Assembly: GCA_965644315.1 (NCBI GenBank)
Contig: CBFFRQ010000078.1
Span: 124,001 to 188,000 of the forward strand
Length of the DNA: 64,000 nt
Reading direction: 5' to 3'
From: Caecitellus pseudoparvulus
Lineage: Eukaryota; Bigyra: Bicosoecida
The notes beneath the pieces were generated by a model. It had not been told where the DNA came from. It ran no database searches and saw only the letters and a program-made list of their open reading frames with translations. Position 1 is the stretch's first letter. Every line of letters starts with the position of its first letter. The translations under genes and the position numbers were made by a program. Positions 1 through 12,912 of this stretch are shown here, piece after piece.

Positions 1-1
1 G

Positions 2-3000
2 GCCGCCTCGCGTGCCCAGCCCGCCGCCACACCCGCTGACACACCGACACCGGGGGGAGGGGATGGAGGTGGTGCAGTGGACCCCCCTGACACCCCCCTG
101 GGGTCTGACCGAGGGTCGATAGGGGGGGGGGTCCTGGACACACCCGGACCCCCCTCTCTGCACAGCCAGGTGCAGGCGGCCCTGGCCGCGGGAGGGGGGG
201 CTTGCCGCCGCACTCTGCTGTCCACCACACCCGCGACCTTAGATAGCCTCAGCGCTGCCCTGAGCCAGCTGGCGGCACGGGTGGGGATGCAGGGTGCCGC
301 CGCCACCGCCGCGGAGGAGGAGGGGGGGGGACATGCGTGTTCCGCCTTGGGTGTTCCGGGTGCCCCTGTCTGCCCCGTGTGTCAGTCTGGCGGCGGGCGC
401 CTGCTGCGCACCCCCGTGTTCGGGGGGGCTGGGGGCTCCCCCCACCCCCCCCTCACGGGCTGGGTGTGGGTACACCCCATGTGTGCTTGGGTGGGGGGGT
501 GGCACATGCGGCTCCTGCGGTGGCCCCGTGTGGAGGAGGCGGAGGAGGGGGGGGCGTCAGGGGTCCCCCCCCTGCACCCCCTCCTCCGGGATGTGGCTGT
601 GGACCGCCAGCCCGTGTTCCGACCTGGAAGGCAGAACACGGGATCCGTGGCTGAAGCACTGGAGCACTTGCCCCCCTCTCCCCAGGAACTGAACACGTAC
701 CAATTGGGCTGCCCTGACGGCACCCTGTACGCGGGAGCAGACAGCACAGCGCTCGTGATCAGTGCCCCCCCTAACACCCCTGCCTGGGTGCACACGCGCG
801 ACCCCAGCTCGGGCATTCCTGAGTGGGGCATCCCCCCCCTGTCACCCCACCTCGTCGCAGCCTTGTGGCGGCTGCATCACCCCGCCCCCCACAGCGCTGC
901 GTTGCAGTGGCTGATCCGAGACTGGTACAGACACAGCCCTGGGGTGGGGCTGGCCTTCAGCGGAAGGTTTATCCGCACCGCTGGACCTGGGGGGCACCTC
1001 CCCTGGTCCGGGGTGGATACGTCCCCTGGCGCCGTGCCACCAACCAGGGGTGCAGGGGGGGGAGGGATGACCCCTGCGCCCACGACATCGGCAGGGGGTG
1101 CGGCACCCCCCCCTGCACCCCCCTCCGCCCTGCACGCACCCCCCTCCTCCTCGGCAGAGGCCCGCCCAATGGCTGCCAGTGTTGCCAGTGATGCCGCCAC
1201 CCTGGCGTCGGGGAGGGACATGCCCCCCCCCTCCGCCCCCCCCTCATCCACCACCAGTGGCGGGCCGGCGAGGTCCGGACCGGCACCCCCCGCTCCCCTC
1301 CGCGTCCCAGCCTCGGGCAGTGGGGCCACCTCCCCGCCAACCCCTGGCCTGGCCCTGCCCGAGACGGCGTCCCTGCTCGTGGAGCGTTTCAGCCTTGCTG
1401 CGTTGATGCAGCTGATCGCGGCGCTGGGCCCCGTGCGGCCCAAGGCCGGCCGAGCCGCCCAGCGCCGCGCCATCCCTGCCAGGGCGCTGAACCTGCCTCG
1501 AGACCTGTGTGAAAGCGGGCTGATGTACTCGCCGCCGGTCTGTGCGGTGTGCTGCGACGTCGGCGTGCCGGCCACGCTCAGCTGCGCCTGCTGCGGAATT
1601 AGCGTGCACGCGCACTGCGTGGGGCTGGGCGACGCCCCCTTCCCCGACCTGCACGCCATCACCAGCTCCACGTCCCAAGCGGGCCGTGCGAAATACGCAG
1701 ACCCCATCCTCAGCGACGCCCAGGGCAAACGCAGCAACGCAGCGGCTGCCGCGTGCTTCTCAAAATCCGCTGGCGCCCACGGGCTGCCGGCACTGGCACA
1801 CGCCCTGCGAGGGGTCATGCTGGCCACGCCGGCCTCCAAACAACAAACCCTCTCCTCTGAGCAAGTGGCGGCTTCCGCAGAGCTGCTGCAGCGGTACGGG
1901 CGGTCGGCTGCTGCGACGGTGGCGGGTGCGACGCCGTTGTCGCACGGTGCGCTGGCGGCGCTGGTGGGGCGATCTCGGGTCGTGAGGAGCAGCTCCAAGG
2001 GCGCCGCCAAGGGCTGGGACGCGTGGCTGTGTGCGGCGCATGGCGTGGCGGGGGGGGGCGGCGGCATCCCCCTGAACCCCCCCTCCAGCCTCTTGCCACC
2101 CCCCCCCAAGCCCACCCCCAAGGGCAAGCGGGGGGGGGGGCGCCCCCGTGCCTCAGACACTGGCGGCATGCCAGCCTTTGTGCCCAGCGGCAGCCTGCTG
2201 GGGCAGCTGCGGGATGACGTGGAGCTGGGGCCGTACGCGGACCGGGGCGTGGCGCTTGCCAAGCATTTGCTCCGACCCAGCAAACCCTCCGCTCTGCAAG
2301 ACCCCGGCTTCAGCGACCTGGAGTGGTATGCCCCTCCAGGGTGCATGGGACCCCCCTCCGGGTTCACCCCGAGGGGGGGTCAGGCCACCGGCACCCCCGC
2401 ACGGGGGACACCCTACCGCGTGGTGAGCATGCGGGAGGGGGGGTCCACGGCCCTCGCGGGGGGGGGGTCCCACGTCCCCGAGGACGATGGTGTCCCCCCC
2501 CTGCCCACCCCCATGCCCCTGACGCCCCCCTCCCTCGTCCCCGCCAACCTCGCCCTGCCCCCTGGGCAGTTCATCTGTGGCCGCTGCGTTTGGCTCATGC
2601 GTTGCGCCAGTGCTGCGTTGTGCGAGCCGGGCGCGCTGCACACGCACGAGACACTTGCCCAGCACTTGCGCGCAGCGGTGGAAGCCGGCAGCGCAGTGGT
2701 CAAGCAGGAGGGGGCCGGGTCCGGGGGGGATGCCGCCGCCCCCCTCCGTGCCGCCTTCTCCGCCGCGCGCCGGCGTCCGCCCACCCCCGCATCCACCCGC
2801 ACCGCCGCTCGCCTGACGCACACCCTGTCCAGCGCTGTGGCACAGGCGTGCCTCGCAGTTCCCCTGGTGGCGCCCCGCCCCGACGGCCCTGCTGCTGCGC
2901 TGGGGCTGGCAAGTGTTCCGGTGTTCTTGCTTGCCTTGCACCCCCTCCTGCCGGAGCTGCGCATCCAACACAAGGCGCACTCACACATGCACCGCGTGCA

Positions 3001-5474
3001 ACGCGTGTGGCTGCCCACCCAGATTCGCACCTGGTCGCAGCGACTGGGCTCGGGCCTTGCGACGTGGGCGGGTCGGCAGGTGGGGGAGTTGTTGGCGTTG
3101 CTGGGGGGCCTGGACCCCATGTGCACTGTGTGTGCCATGCGGGGGGGGTGCATGAAGCGGGCGGGGCACACGCCGCCGCAGAGCGCGGTGGAGGGCGTAT
3201 TACGCACCACGCGCAAGTGGCTCGCAAACGAAGTGGCCCTGGCGTCAGCGCCCGGTCCCCCCGACATCCCCCCTCCCGGCTCCGTCATGCCCCCCCAAGA
3301 GGTGGGCTACCCCAACCCAGGAGGGGCGGACCTGACCCCCCTCATCCAGGCGCTGGGGCTGCCGTGGAGTGTTCCGGCTTCGGCCTTGGCCGTCGTGCGG
3401 CAGGGACTCGGAACAGGGGACCCCAACCCCCCCCCCAGCCGCCTCGCCGTCAGTCTGCCCCGTTTGCGGGGCTTCACGTGCCTGGCCGAGGGGGGTGCAG
3501 GGGGGGGTGCACCCCCCCTCATCTCCAAGCGCGCCCTGCTCACCCTGGTCACTGGCGCCCTGGCCGCAGGGCGCTGCTGGTGCCACGGTTTCTGCGCCCT
3601 GACTCACTCGGGCGTGTTCTTCGAGTCACCCGCCCGCCAGTCAGGCATCCGCCTGTCCGCCCTCAAGAGCATGCGGTTCGCCAACTCCTGCATGCTGTCC
3701 GGGACACCGGCGCCACTGGGCGCGGCGGTGGACTGTGCCACGGGAGCTCGCCAGTCCGCCTTCGCTATGGTGGCCATGCTGAGCGGCGCGTATTTCGCGT
3801 GGCAGGGCGGCGAGGACTCTGTGACCAAGTTCACGCTGTACATGCCGGGGTCGGAGCCGGGACATGTGGCGCGGAATTTGGTCCACGGTGGCTACGTATT
3901 ACGCTCTGACCCCGACAAGTTCCCCCCCGCTCTGGACCTCCTGCAAGCCCTGCGCAAATCACTCTACGCGGGACTCGACCTGACTCACGCGATCTTAGCT
4001 CGCGAGATGCGCAAACGCGACGCCATCCAAGGCCGTGCCGAGACCTTCCTGCGCCTTCGCGCCGAGGGGGGTGAGGGGGGGGCACAGGACACCCTGGCCT
4101 CCCTGCGCGTGCGCCTGCCCGGTTTGCGTGCGTCAGACCTGGGACTGTCGGCACGGGGGGGCAGCGCAGCGGAGGAGGAGGCAGAGACGGGGGACGGTGC
4201 GGAGGATGGGCCCACCCCCTCCCGCAAGCGCCGGCGCTCGGTGGCGGAGTCTGAGGCTAGTGACTCCTGGTTCACCATCCGGGGCGGGGGTGGGGGCGGC
4301 GGGCCGACCCCTGCCATCATCGCCGCATCAGCACGTGAAACGCAGCAGGAGGTCCGACTCGCAGCGGTGCGACTCATCATCGCCTCGGGCGGCACGCTGC
4401 CCACCCTGGCACAGCACTGGGGCGGTGCCCCCCCCAACACGCCCCTCCTGCTGCCAGATGGCACCCCCTTCGAGTTCGCGGTGGGCCCCCCCACCACCCC
4501 CTCATCCACCCCCACCCCCAGCAAGGCCAAGGGGGGGGCAAGGGGGCTCCTCCAGGGCGTCATCTGCCCCCAAGTCCGGCAGGGGGCGAGGGGGGGGCAA
4601 GGCGGGCAAGGCGAGGGGGGGTGGCAAGGCGGGCAAGCCACGACCCAAGGTCGCGCGTCCACCTCCGAAGCCCCCCGCACCCGCACCCGCACCCACCCCG
4701 GACCCCCCCTCCTCTTCGGAGGTGGTCGTGCCCATCCAGCTGCCAGTTGCGGTGGGGGGGGGTGGAGGGGCCATGCAGTTCAGCTCAGTGCCAGGGGTAC
4801 AGGGAGGGGGGGGGATGCCGCCCCCTCCCCCCGTCGCCTCCGTGTCCGCCCCACCCCGGCCATACGCCACGCAGCCCCCCCATGTCCCGCCCCCCCCCAC
4901 ACCCGTGCCGGTGTCCGGGGGAGGGGGACACGGGCGCCCTCCGCCTGAATGGGAGTATGCCAGTGGAGGGAGTGATAGGGGGGGGCAGGTGGGCATGTAC
5001 ATGGCCCCCCCTCACCCCCACCCCGAGGCGGCGGCAGGGGGGGGGGCAGACTGGTACGGTGTGGGGGGCGGCGGCCACCCCATCCCCCTGCCGCACAGCC
5101 AGGGGTATGCTGGCAGCGCAGGCGCGTATTACGCGACGACAGGCGCCAGCCAGGGCTTCATGCCCCAGCAGCACCACCCCCACCCCCAGCAGCAGCAGCA
5201 GCAGCAGCAGGCCTTCGCTCACCAGCGCATGTATGCAGGGGGGGGTGGCAGCGCGCCACCACACCAGCACCAGCACCACCCCCAGCACCAGCACCAGCAC
5301 CAGCACCAGCACCAGCACCAGCACCAACACCAGCACCAGCACCAGCACCAGCACCATCCCCAGCCCCTCCAGCAGGGCATGTATGGCGCCACCCCGCCCC
5401 AGCCCGATGCCGGTACATATGGGGGGGGGTGGCAACCCCAGGGAGGGGGGCACGGGTGGGGCGGCGGCCAGTGA
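2..5474 (+). CDS. PHD / extended-PHD zinc-finger protein, 5' partial, frame change near 4.53 kb
   Basis: The reading frame is open from base 2 through the left edge, so the 5' end lies outside the window. Visible in order: a C-x2-C pair near 371 with a WVHPMCAW segment near 470-490, resembling the second half of an extended PHD; a PHD-like CAVC...CACC...H-x2-C cluster at about 1540-1620; an ICGRC pair near 2573; a CTVC...C-M-K knuckle near 3122; and WCHGFCA near 3570, followed by a segment resembling the last ePHD half. In that segment the usual FH and CA positions read FA and VA, so it may not bind zinc fully. Such domains read histone tails in trithorax/JADE-type proteins; a nuclear chromatin role is inferred. 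The first frame stops at 4948, but a second frame continues through basic GRGRGG/GKAGK segments and a Gln/His tail to 5474. The switch lies in G-runs near 4520-4640, from an indel or an unseen short intron. Confidence 0.55.
5187..5210 (+). repeat. CAG trinucleotide run (poly-Gln)
   Basis: A perfect run of CAG codons encodes poly-glutamine in the C-terminal tail of the PHD protein. It is probably length-polymorphic. Confidence 0.9.
5261..5357 (+). repeat. (CAGCAC)n hexanucleotide repeat encoding Gln-His
   Basis: About sixteen near-perfect copies of CAGCAC (one with CAACAC) encode alternating Gln-His. The repeat lies about 120 bases before the stop codon of the PHD protein. A His/Gln tract of this kind is low complexity; it could bind metal or drive condensation, but that is speculation. 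Confidence 0.9.
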
Positions 5475-5556
5475 CGTCACTGCTACCGCCTTCGGCAATG
5501 CAACGTTTGAATTCCAGAGGCAAGGTGGGGTGAGGAGGGGTGTGTGACCCCCCCCC

Positions 5557-6526
5557 TCACACCCCTGACAGCACCGCCACGAAGAGCCCTGCCAGCACCA
5601 GCACCAGCACCGCGATGGTGGCCAGTTGGCAGTTGTTCTTGGTTTTCAGCAGTTTGTGGATGCCTGCCAGGTTAGAGTCCATCTTGCCCTGCACCTCATC
5701 CATCTCATCCTCCGCATCCTCCAGCATGCGCGCTTGCTCCGTCAGCTCCGTGTCGATGTTGCGCGCCATCTCGCCCAGGCGCGACAGGGAGTCATCGATC
5801 TCACCCAGGTGCTGGTCCTGCACCGCCTCCTGCTCCCGCCGGATCTGCTGCTGCGCCTGGAACGTCTGCGCGTGCGCCGCGTCGTACCGGTTGGCGGCCT
5901 TCACGTCACGGTCAGCGGCGGCGCGAGAGGCCAGGGAGGCGCGTTCGTCCGCCTCCTGCTTGCCCTTGGCGGTGGAGCTGTACAGCTCGCTGCGGATGCC
6001 AGCGACGTCCTTCTCGCTGCGCGCCACGAAGGCCTTGCGAGAGGCCAGCTCTGCGTCGTCGATGTGGCGGAAGTTGCCACGCGCACTGGACACCTGCTCC
6101 ACAGTGGCCTTCACCATGGTCAGGGCCTCCTCCACGGCTTGCAGTTGCTGCTTGAGCTCTGGGCAGTGGGATGGGGGCGTAGGGCTGTGCCGTGCGGCGG
6201 GCTGGCCAGGCACCCTGCCCATGCGGCGCTGGGAAACCCTCCTGAAACGCCAGGCACACTCGCGCCGGCGCCGCCCACGCACCTGTGTCGGCCTTCCTGA
6301 ACTCCATGCTCTCAGCAGTGTTGGTGGCATGCAGCAGGGCCTTCCATTTGTCCAGCTGGATCTTGGTCTTGGATACGTCCCTGGACACGGTGCTGTGGCA
6401 GGCAGCAGGCGGGGTGAGCGGCACTGCACCTGCACGTGAGCCAGCGCACTGCACGCACTCCTTGAACAGGTAGAAGGGGTCGTCTGTCGCCGACATGAGC
6501 GGCGTGGACAGCTTTTCAGCAGACAT
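5557..6526 (-). CDS. Qc-SNARE, Syntaxin-6/10/61 type
   Basis: Exons (minus): 6526-6459, 6392-6283 and 6158-5557; 259 residues. It is a tail-anchored membrane-fusion protein expected on trans-Golgi/endosomal membranes. The N-terminal segment DDPFYLFKDTVSRD matches the start of the syntaxin-6 N-terminal helical bundle. The C-terminal third is a SNARE helix with the pattern L-x-E-Q-A-x-M-L-x-D-A-E-D-E-M, whose Gln fits the zero-layer Q of Qc SNAREs. A single hydrophobic tail anchor (LATIAVLVLVLAGLFVAVL) ends the protein. Both introns join in frame (66 and 124 bp). Intron 2 carries the TGGCGTTTCAGGAGG word also found in the Spg1-type GTPase intron. The stop is 82 bp from that of the convergent PHD gene. 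Paralogue identity (STX6, STX10, SYP61) is not resolved. Confidence 0.85.
6238..6252 (-). repeat. Shared 15-mer TGGCGTTTCAGGAGG, copy 1 (SNARE intron 2)
   Basis: The word lies about 31 bases into the intron, sense with respect to the transcript. The identical 15 bases occur in the GTPase intron at 11414-11428. Confidence 0.85.
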
Positions 6527-6882
6527 CCGGCTGATGTCTCAGCCTCACTCCCCAGCGCGCCTGCCCTGGGGTGTCTGGCCTGCTCTGGCGCTGCCGGGCG
6601 GCGTTGGCTGCTTTCCAGTCACTGGTGGGCGCTGAGCGCACACCGCAGCGCACAGGTTCGAAAACTGCACGGCACCTACATGACAAGTTAGGCTGTGAGT
6701 GCACGGTGGGCGTGTGAATTGGCGCTCCTGCGCGTCTGTGCCGCGTGCTGCTCCCGGCGCGCGTGGGGCCACACACCCCCCTCGGCCCACACAAGGGCCT
6801 CCACACAGTGCCCATCACCGGACGCCGTGCTCCCACGAGCCCCTTCCGCGCCACTGGCCCCTCCTTCCCTTGACGGGTCCAC
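6527..6882. other. Intergenic spacer, Qc-SNARE 5' flank / RuvB-like 1 3' flank
   Basis: 356 bp between two minus-strand genes. It should contain the SNARE promoter and the RuvB-like 1 3' UTR. No convincing RNA gene, repeat or TATA box was seen. Confidence 0.5.
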
Positions 6883-8743
<1,861 letters not shown>

Positions 8744-8855
8744 TCACCCCCCACGCCATTCGGCAGACATGCATTGCAGCATTTTCAGCAGCAGGTTTCC
8801 CCGTGCCATGCATCCCACAAGACCAGCAGGCTGACACTCGCCACAACAGGCCCGA

Positions 8856-10129
8856 TCACGGACTGTCCAGGTCCTGTGACGCAGCCGATGCAGCTGCCAT
8901 GCTGGGCGTGGCAGAGGACCGCCCGCCAAGCTCCATCTCGTCGTTCAGCGCACACGCCAGCACGCCCTTGTGGTGCCCTTGGTAGGCGTGCACGGCCTCC
9001 CCCGACGCCAGCTCCCACAGGCGAGCGGTCTTGTCTGACGAGGCCGTGACGAGGTACTGGCTGTCCGCTGAGAAGCGGCAGTCCCACACCCACTGCGTGT
9101 GACCCGTAAGGGTCGCCAGCGGTGAAAAGTCATGCGCTGCGTCCCACACCTTCACAGTCTTGTCGGCGGCACACGTGGCGAGGTACTTGGCGTCTGGTGA
9201 CAGCTGTGTGCGCAGAATGTACGAACGGTGCGCCTGCAGTTGCCGCAGGGGGGTGTAGTCCGCAGAGCTGCTGGGCGGGGCCCACAAGTACACCGTGCCA
9301 CTGCTGGTTGCCGCAGCCAGCACCGTGTTGTCCTGTGCAATGCTGATGGACTGCACAGGCACATCTGCCTCGGGCTGGAAGGCGGTGGACATAGTGGCGG
9401 TGGCGAGGTCCCACACCGCCACATTGCCCCTCGAGTCACCTGCAATGATTTCCCCCTGGTTGGGGTGCAGCACGGCGGAGTTCACTGGGCCTGGATGTGT
9501 GAAGTCGCGCTGGAAGTTCTTGGCGCTGCAGGGGAGGGGGTGAGCAGGGATGGGAGTGAGGGTGTGCGCGCCAGCAAGCGCGGCGGCTCGCGGCCGACCC
9601 ACCGAATGTCCCACACCTTCACCGTGCCGTCCTCGCTGCCTGAGAACATCCACTTGCCGTCGCGGTGGAATCCCACTGCAGTGATGTTGTTCTTGTGCCC
9701 TTCAAACTTAGCCAGCTGGAGCGCCGGAGGGGGGAGCAAGCGTGCTGTGCAGCCAGGCAGCAGCCCACGCCCCGCACTACGCACTGGCTCCGTTGACTGC
9801 GAGGCCAAGTCAAACAGCTTGATGTGGTTGAAACCCGCCACAGCTAGGTTTGTCGATCCTGGCATGAACTCCAGCGCGTTCACTTGCTGCGGCGCGCCGG
9901 GGGGGCCAGGCGGGGTGCTCGCGTTGCACCCGCGTTTCACTCGCAACCCCTCACTTTGTCCACGCCCTGCTCTTTGTACTGGATGGTGTGCCAGCTCTGC
10001 CCGGTGGCTGGATCCCATAGTCGAATGGTTTGATCCGTGCCTGTGAAATAAAGGGCATGCCTGTGCCTCGTCGCCGCTCCAAGGGCACGCCTGCGCTGGC
10101 TCACCAGCAGTGGCGAGCGTGCCCACCAT
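8856..10129 (-). CDS. LST8: LST8, WD40 subunit of TOR complexes
   Basis: Exons (minus): 10129-10105, 10040-9955, 9886-9785, 9715-9603 and 9525-8856; 331 residues, against about 326 in humans. It is a seven-bladed beta-propeller that binds the TOR kinase domain in TORC1 and TORC2. Signatures: TDQTIRLWDPATGQ after a 25-base first exon; QVNALEFMPG; GFHRDGKWMFSGSEDGTVKVWD; LHPNQGEIIAGDSRG; and ATCAADKTVKVWD followed by ADSQYLVTASSDKTARLWE. Coverage of all blades and the HPNQ motif separate it from generic WD40 proteins. All four introns are 68-77 bp or shorter and restore frame exactly. A Ser/Ala-rich tail of about 25 residues follows the last blade. Confidence 0.93.
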
Positions 10130-10517
10130 GGCTGCCTCTGCACCCCCACAAAAGCAGCAAGAAGTCGCAGATGTCAGCAGACACGCGCAAGGGGGAGTGC
10201 CTGAGAGCAGCACAGGGGCGTACCCCGCAGCAGTGTGTAAATTCCAACCTTGACCCTTCTGCCAGCGCTACACTTGGCTGCCTGGATTGTGCCAGCCTGT
10301 CTGCAGTGCAGGTGAGCGGAGCAGCACGCGAGACTGGTGCACGAGGAAGGGGGGAGGGAAGGGGGGGTGCATGGCACTTCCCAGCGTATTCGCAAGCGGC
10401 AGGCAGCCTGGCGAAGCTCTGGAGCACTGCATTCAAACTGCCCACCACTGCTCGGCTGCCTATCGCGCAGGCCAGGGGCGACACAGCGCACTGCCACCAC
10501 ACTGCACAGTACAGTCA
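10130..10517. other. Intergenic spacer, LST8 promoter side
   Basis: 388 bp between the LST8 start and the stop of the next minus-strand gene. Short open frames on both strands have no family resemblance. No RNA gene or repeat was recognised. Confidence 0.5.
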
Positions 10518-11468
10518 CTATTCAGCAGCGCCGCCGGCTTCCTTCGGCTCAGCCGTCTCGCTGGCGGCAGACACCTTGACGTACTCCAGAATGGGCTCCG
10601 AGTCGTCTGTCTTTTCTGAGATTGTGCAGGGGACGTCTAGAACGCGGAAGAACACCTGCGTGAGCGCCGAGTAGCTCTGTGAAGTGCGGGGCGCAGGTGC
10701 AGTGCACTGCTGCAACGCACCAATTTGAACAGCTTGGACACGTTGATGCCGTGCGACGACGAGACGAAGGCGAGGGGCGCCTTCATGGCCTTGGAGAACT
10801 TGCGGGCCTTCTTGATCATCTTGGCCTTGTGGGTGTCGTCGGAAGACTCGTAGAACTCGTCAAACTTGGTGCCGACGAGAAACGGCAGGCACGTCTGGTT
10901 CAGCGCGCGCACCTGGCGGTACCACTCCCGCACAGAGTCCAGCGTGCCCTCCCTCGTCAGGTCAAAGAGGAACAACATGGCCACACTGTCCACACACACC
11001 ATGGGCAGCATGGACGTGAACTGCTTCGCGCCACCCAAGTCCCACAAACTCATGATGACTTTCGTGCCTGCGGCGTTCAGCTCCTTCTCCAGGAACTGCA
11101 CGCCAATGGTCTCGTTGTAGTCCGAGTCGAATCGCCGCTGGACGTACTTCACCATCAGGGACGTCTTGCCCACACCGCTGTCTCCCACGATGCCTGTGCA
11201 GGTGAGCGTGGCGTGGCAGTGCCTGCTGCGTCCTTGCTCGTCGCACACAGCAAGCTCTGGTCAACCCCTGCACACACCAACTTTCACTGCGCAGGGGGGG
11301 GAGGGCGGGCGAAAGGAGGGGTGTATGTGGTCGTCTTGAGATGCTTGCAACTCCGTGCCGGCGATGTACCCGGCACGCGGCGGTTGCGGCACCGAGCGGC
11401 CCTGCTGCCTGCGCCTCCTGAAACGCCATGCGGCACTCACGCAGAACATTGTCGCTCTCTGCTGCCAT
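10518..11468 (-). CDS. Small GTPase of the Spg1/Tem1 family
   Basis: Exons (minus): 11468-11441, 11193-10721 and 10676-10518; 219 residues. The G1 motif is GDSGVGKTS, the switch II motif is WDLGG (Spg1-type rather than the Rab WDTAGQ), G4 is TKFD instead of NKxD, and G5 lies in FVSSSHGINV. These features place it with fission yeast Spg1 and budding yeast Tem1. Those proteins act at the spindle pole to trigger septation/mitotic exit; homologues in flagellated protists are less well understood. The C-terminus lacks prenylation cysteines, as expected for this family. Intron 1 is 247 bp, intron 2 is 44 bp. The ATG (MAAESDN) in exon 1 is preferred over an upstream GTG. Confidence 0.88.
11414..11428 (-). 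repeat. Shared 15-mer TGGCGTTTCAGGAGG, copy 2 (GTPase intron 1)
   Basis: Located about 13 bases after the GTGAGT donor, sense with respect to the transcript. Identical to the SNARE intron copy. The two genes are otherwise unrelated. Confidence 0.85.
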
Positions 11469-11802
11469 GGCGCCGAAAATCTGCCGCACCAGCGAGTTCG
11501 GTTTTGATTTCAGAAGGCGTGACCACACACTTCAATCCCCGTCACCGCGTGGCTCGGCACAGATCCTGAGCCTGGCGCTGCCGACGGCAGGTGTGAAACC
11601 CCGCTGCCGCTGGCCCGCTCTCACGCAGCAACCCGATAAACCACGCTGGTTCTGAACGTCCCAGCGCCCTGCACAGTGTTCATTGCAACTGGATCTGTTG
11701 TATGTTTGTCGCGCAGGTCGTTTGTGCGCTGCCATGCACTGCACCGCCGGCCTCGCAGTTGTCGGTGTAGCCAGTCCCGTACTGGCCCCGAGCTGCATTG
11801 CT
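11469..11802. other. Intergenic spacer between GTPase promoter and EMC10 3' end
   Basis: 334 bp. No coding or RNA gene was recognised. It should include the GTPase promoter and the EMC10 polyadenylation region. Confidence 0.45.
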
Positions 11803-12687
11803 TCACCGCCCACCACCACCACCTCCGCCGCCACCACCGCCGCCATTTCCACCTCCCTGGCCTTCATCTCCACCACCGCCTGACAGCATCATGACGGCGA
11901 CCCCGATCATGATGTACATGCCGTACTTGGACCAGAAGGAGGGCGGCTCCTTCTCACGGGCAGCCTCCCCCGTCCCGGCGTCCACATGTGCTGAGCCGTC
12001 CTCCCGAGCGGCGATCTTGGCCTGGCCAGGGTATGGAGCAGCGCGTGACAGCGTGTCAGCCGGTACGCCTTCGGACAGGGTGGGTGTGAACAGTACCCCC
12101 ACCACCATGCCGCTGCCACTGGGCACCTGCTGCAGCACTTCGCCAGACGTGTACACGAGGGGCGCCGTGCTGCCATCAGGCTGCACCTGCCCCGGGCTGC
12201 ACCCTGCGTATTTCGCAGGCAGGTCCGTGTCCATTGCAGCTGGGAGGGTGTGGTAGGTGGACGCCGCGTGCAGGCGCAGGCGAAAGCGGAAGGCGTTGTC
12301 CACAAGCTCGCACAGCTGCAGCGACGTGGTCAGCATGTGCCCGCTAGCGTGCCGGGCCAGGAGAGTGACGGGCGCGGTGTGGCCGGCTTCGTGCGACAGG
12401 GTGGCGGCAGCCTCTGCCACAGCATCGTCCACAGGCACCTCCAGCTTGCCCACCTTGGATGTGGAGGAAGTGACGTCGCCGGGGGAGGGAATGGAAAAAG
12501 AGCCAACGTCAAACGAGTGCCTGCCTATCCTCATCGTCAGCGCCAACTCGTCAGCCAGGGCCACGTGCAGCGTGCTGTGCAAAGTGTGGAGGCAAGCAAG
12601 TTCCGCAGGCTGTGCCGCTGCGCGTGGCCAGCCTGCACTGGGCACGCACCATGCCAGCGCCATGAAGGCAGGGAGCAGCTTCATCAT
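11803..12687 (-). CDS. EMC10: ER membrane protein complex subunit 10
   Basis: A single exon of 294 residues, with ATG-ATG at the start. EMC10 is a lumenal/membrane subunit of the ER membrane complex, which inserts transmembrane segments and tail-anchored proteins. The sequence shows a signal peptide (MMKLLPAFMALAWCVPSAG), a lumenal beta-rich region containing SFDVGSFSI, a C-terminal FWSKYGMYIMIGVAVMM membrane segment, and then a Gly-rich end with an uninterrupted Gly run closing in GR. The FW-x-KY-x-x-YI segment followed by a poly-Gly tail is the hallmark of animal EMC10. The spacer to the upstream RAE1-like stop is 225 bp and both genes are on the minus strand. Confidence 0.85.
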   Translation of the reverse strand: MMKLLPAFMALAWCVPSAGWPRAAAQPAELACLHTLHSTLHVALADELALTMRIGRHSFDVGSFSIPSPGDVTSSTSKVGKLEVPVDDAVAEAAATLSHEAGHTAPVTLLARHASGHMLTTSLQLCELVDNAFRFRLRLHAASTYHTLPAAMDTDLPAKYAGCSPGQVQPDGSTAPLVYTSGEVLQQVPSGSGMVVGVLFTPTLSEGVPADTLSRAAPYPGQAKIAAREDGSAHVDAGTGEAAREKEPPSFWSKYGMYIMIGVAVMMLSGGGGDEGQGGGNGGGGGGGGGGGGR

Positions 12688-12912
12688 TGTCCTTCAGGTT
12701 GGCGAGCGCCACTTCACTTGTTGGACCCGTCAGCTTCAGCTTGCCACCAGCGGGACTAGCCAGGCACAGCAGCGAGGCGCTGATGGCAGGGAGCCCAGCG
12801 TGAGAGCGGGTGAACAGCCCTGGTAGCAGACAAGGATGCCTGCACATTGGAGCAAGCGTGATGCATTTGTCAGGCCGCGCGCTGTGCGGCGCCTGGCTGT
12901 GCGCACAGCCTC

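Noticed and set aside
877-2367. Long minus-strand open frame opposite the PHD gene
   Set aside because: It is a by-product of high GC content (few stops). It has no family signal and lies opposite recognisable zinc-finger codons.
5261-5357. Possible CRISPR-like array
   Set aside because: It is a simple CAGCAC microsatellite inside a coding tail, with no spacers, in a eukaryotic genome.
6640-6690. tRNA suspected from a GGTTCGAAA string
   Set aside because: No A-box, acceptor stem or anticodon stem could be folded around it.
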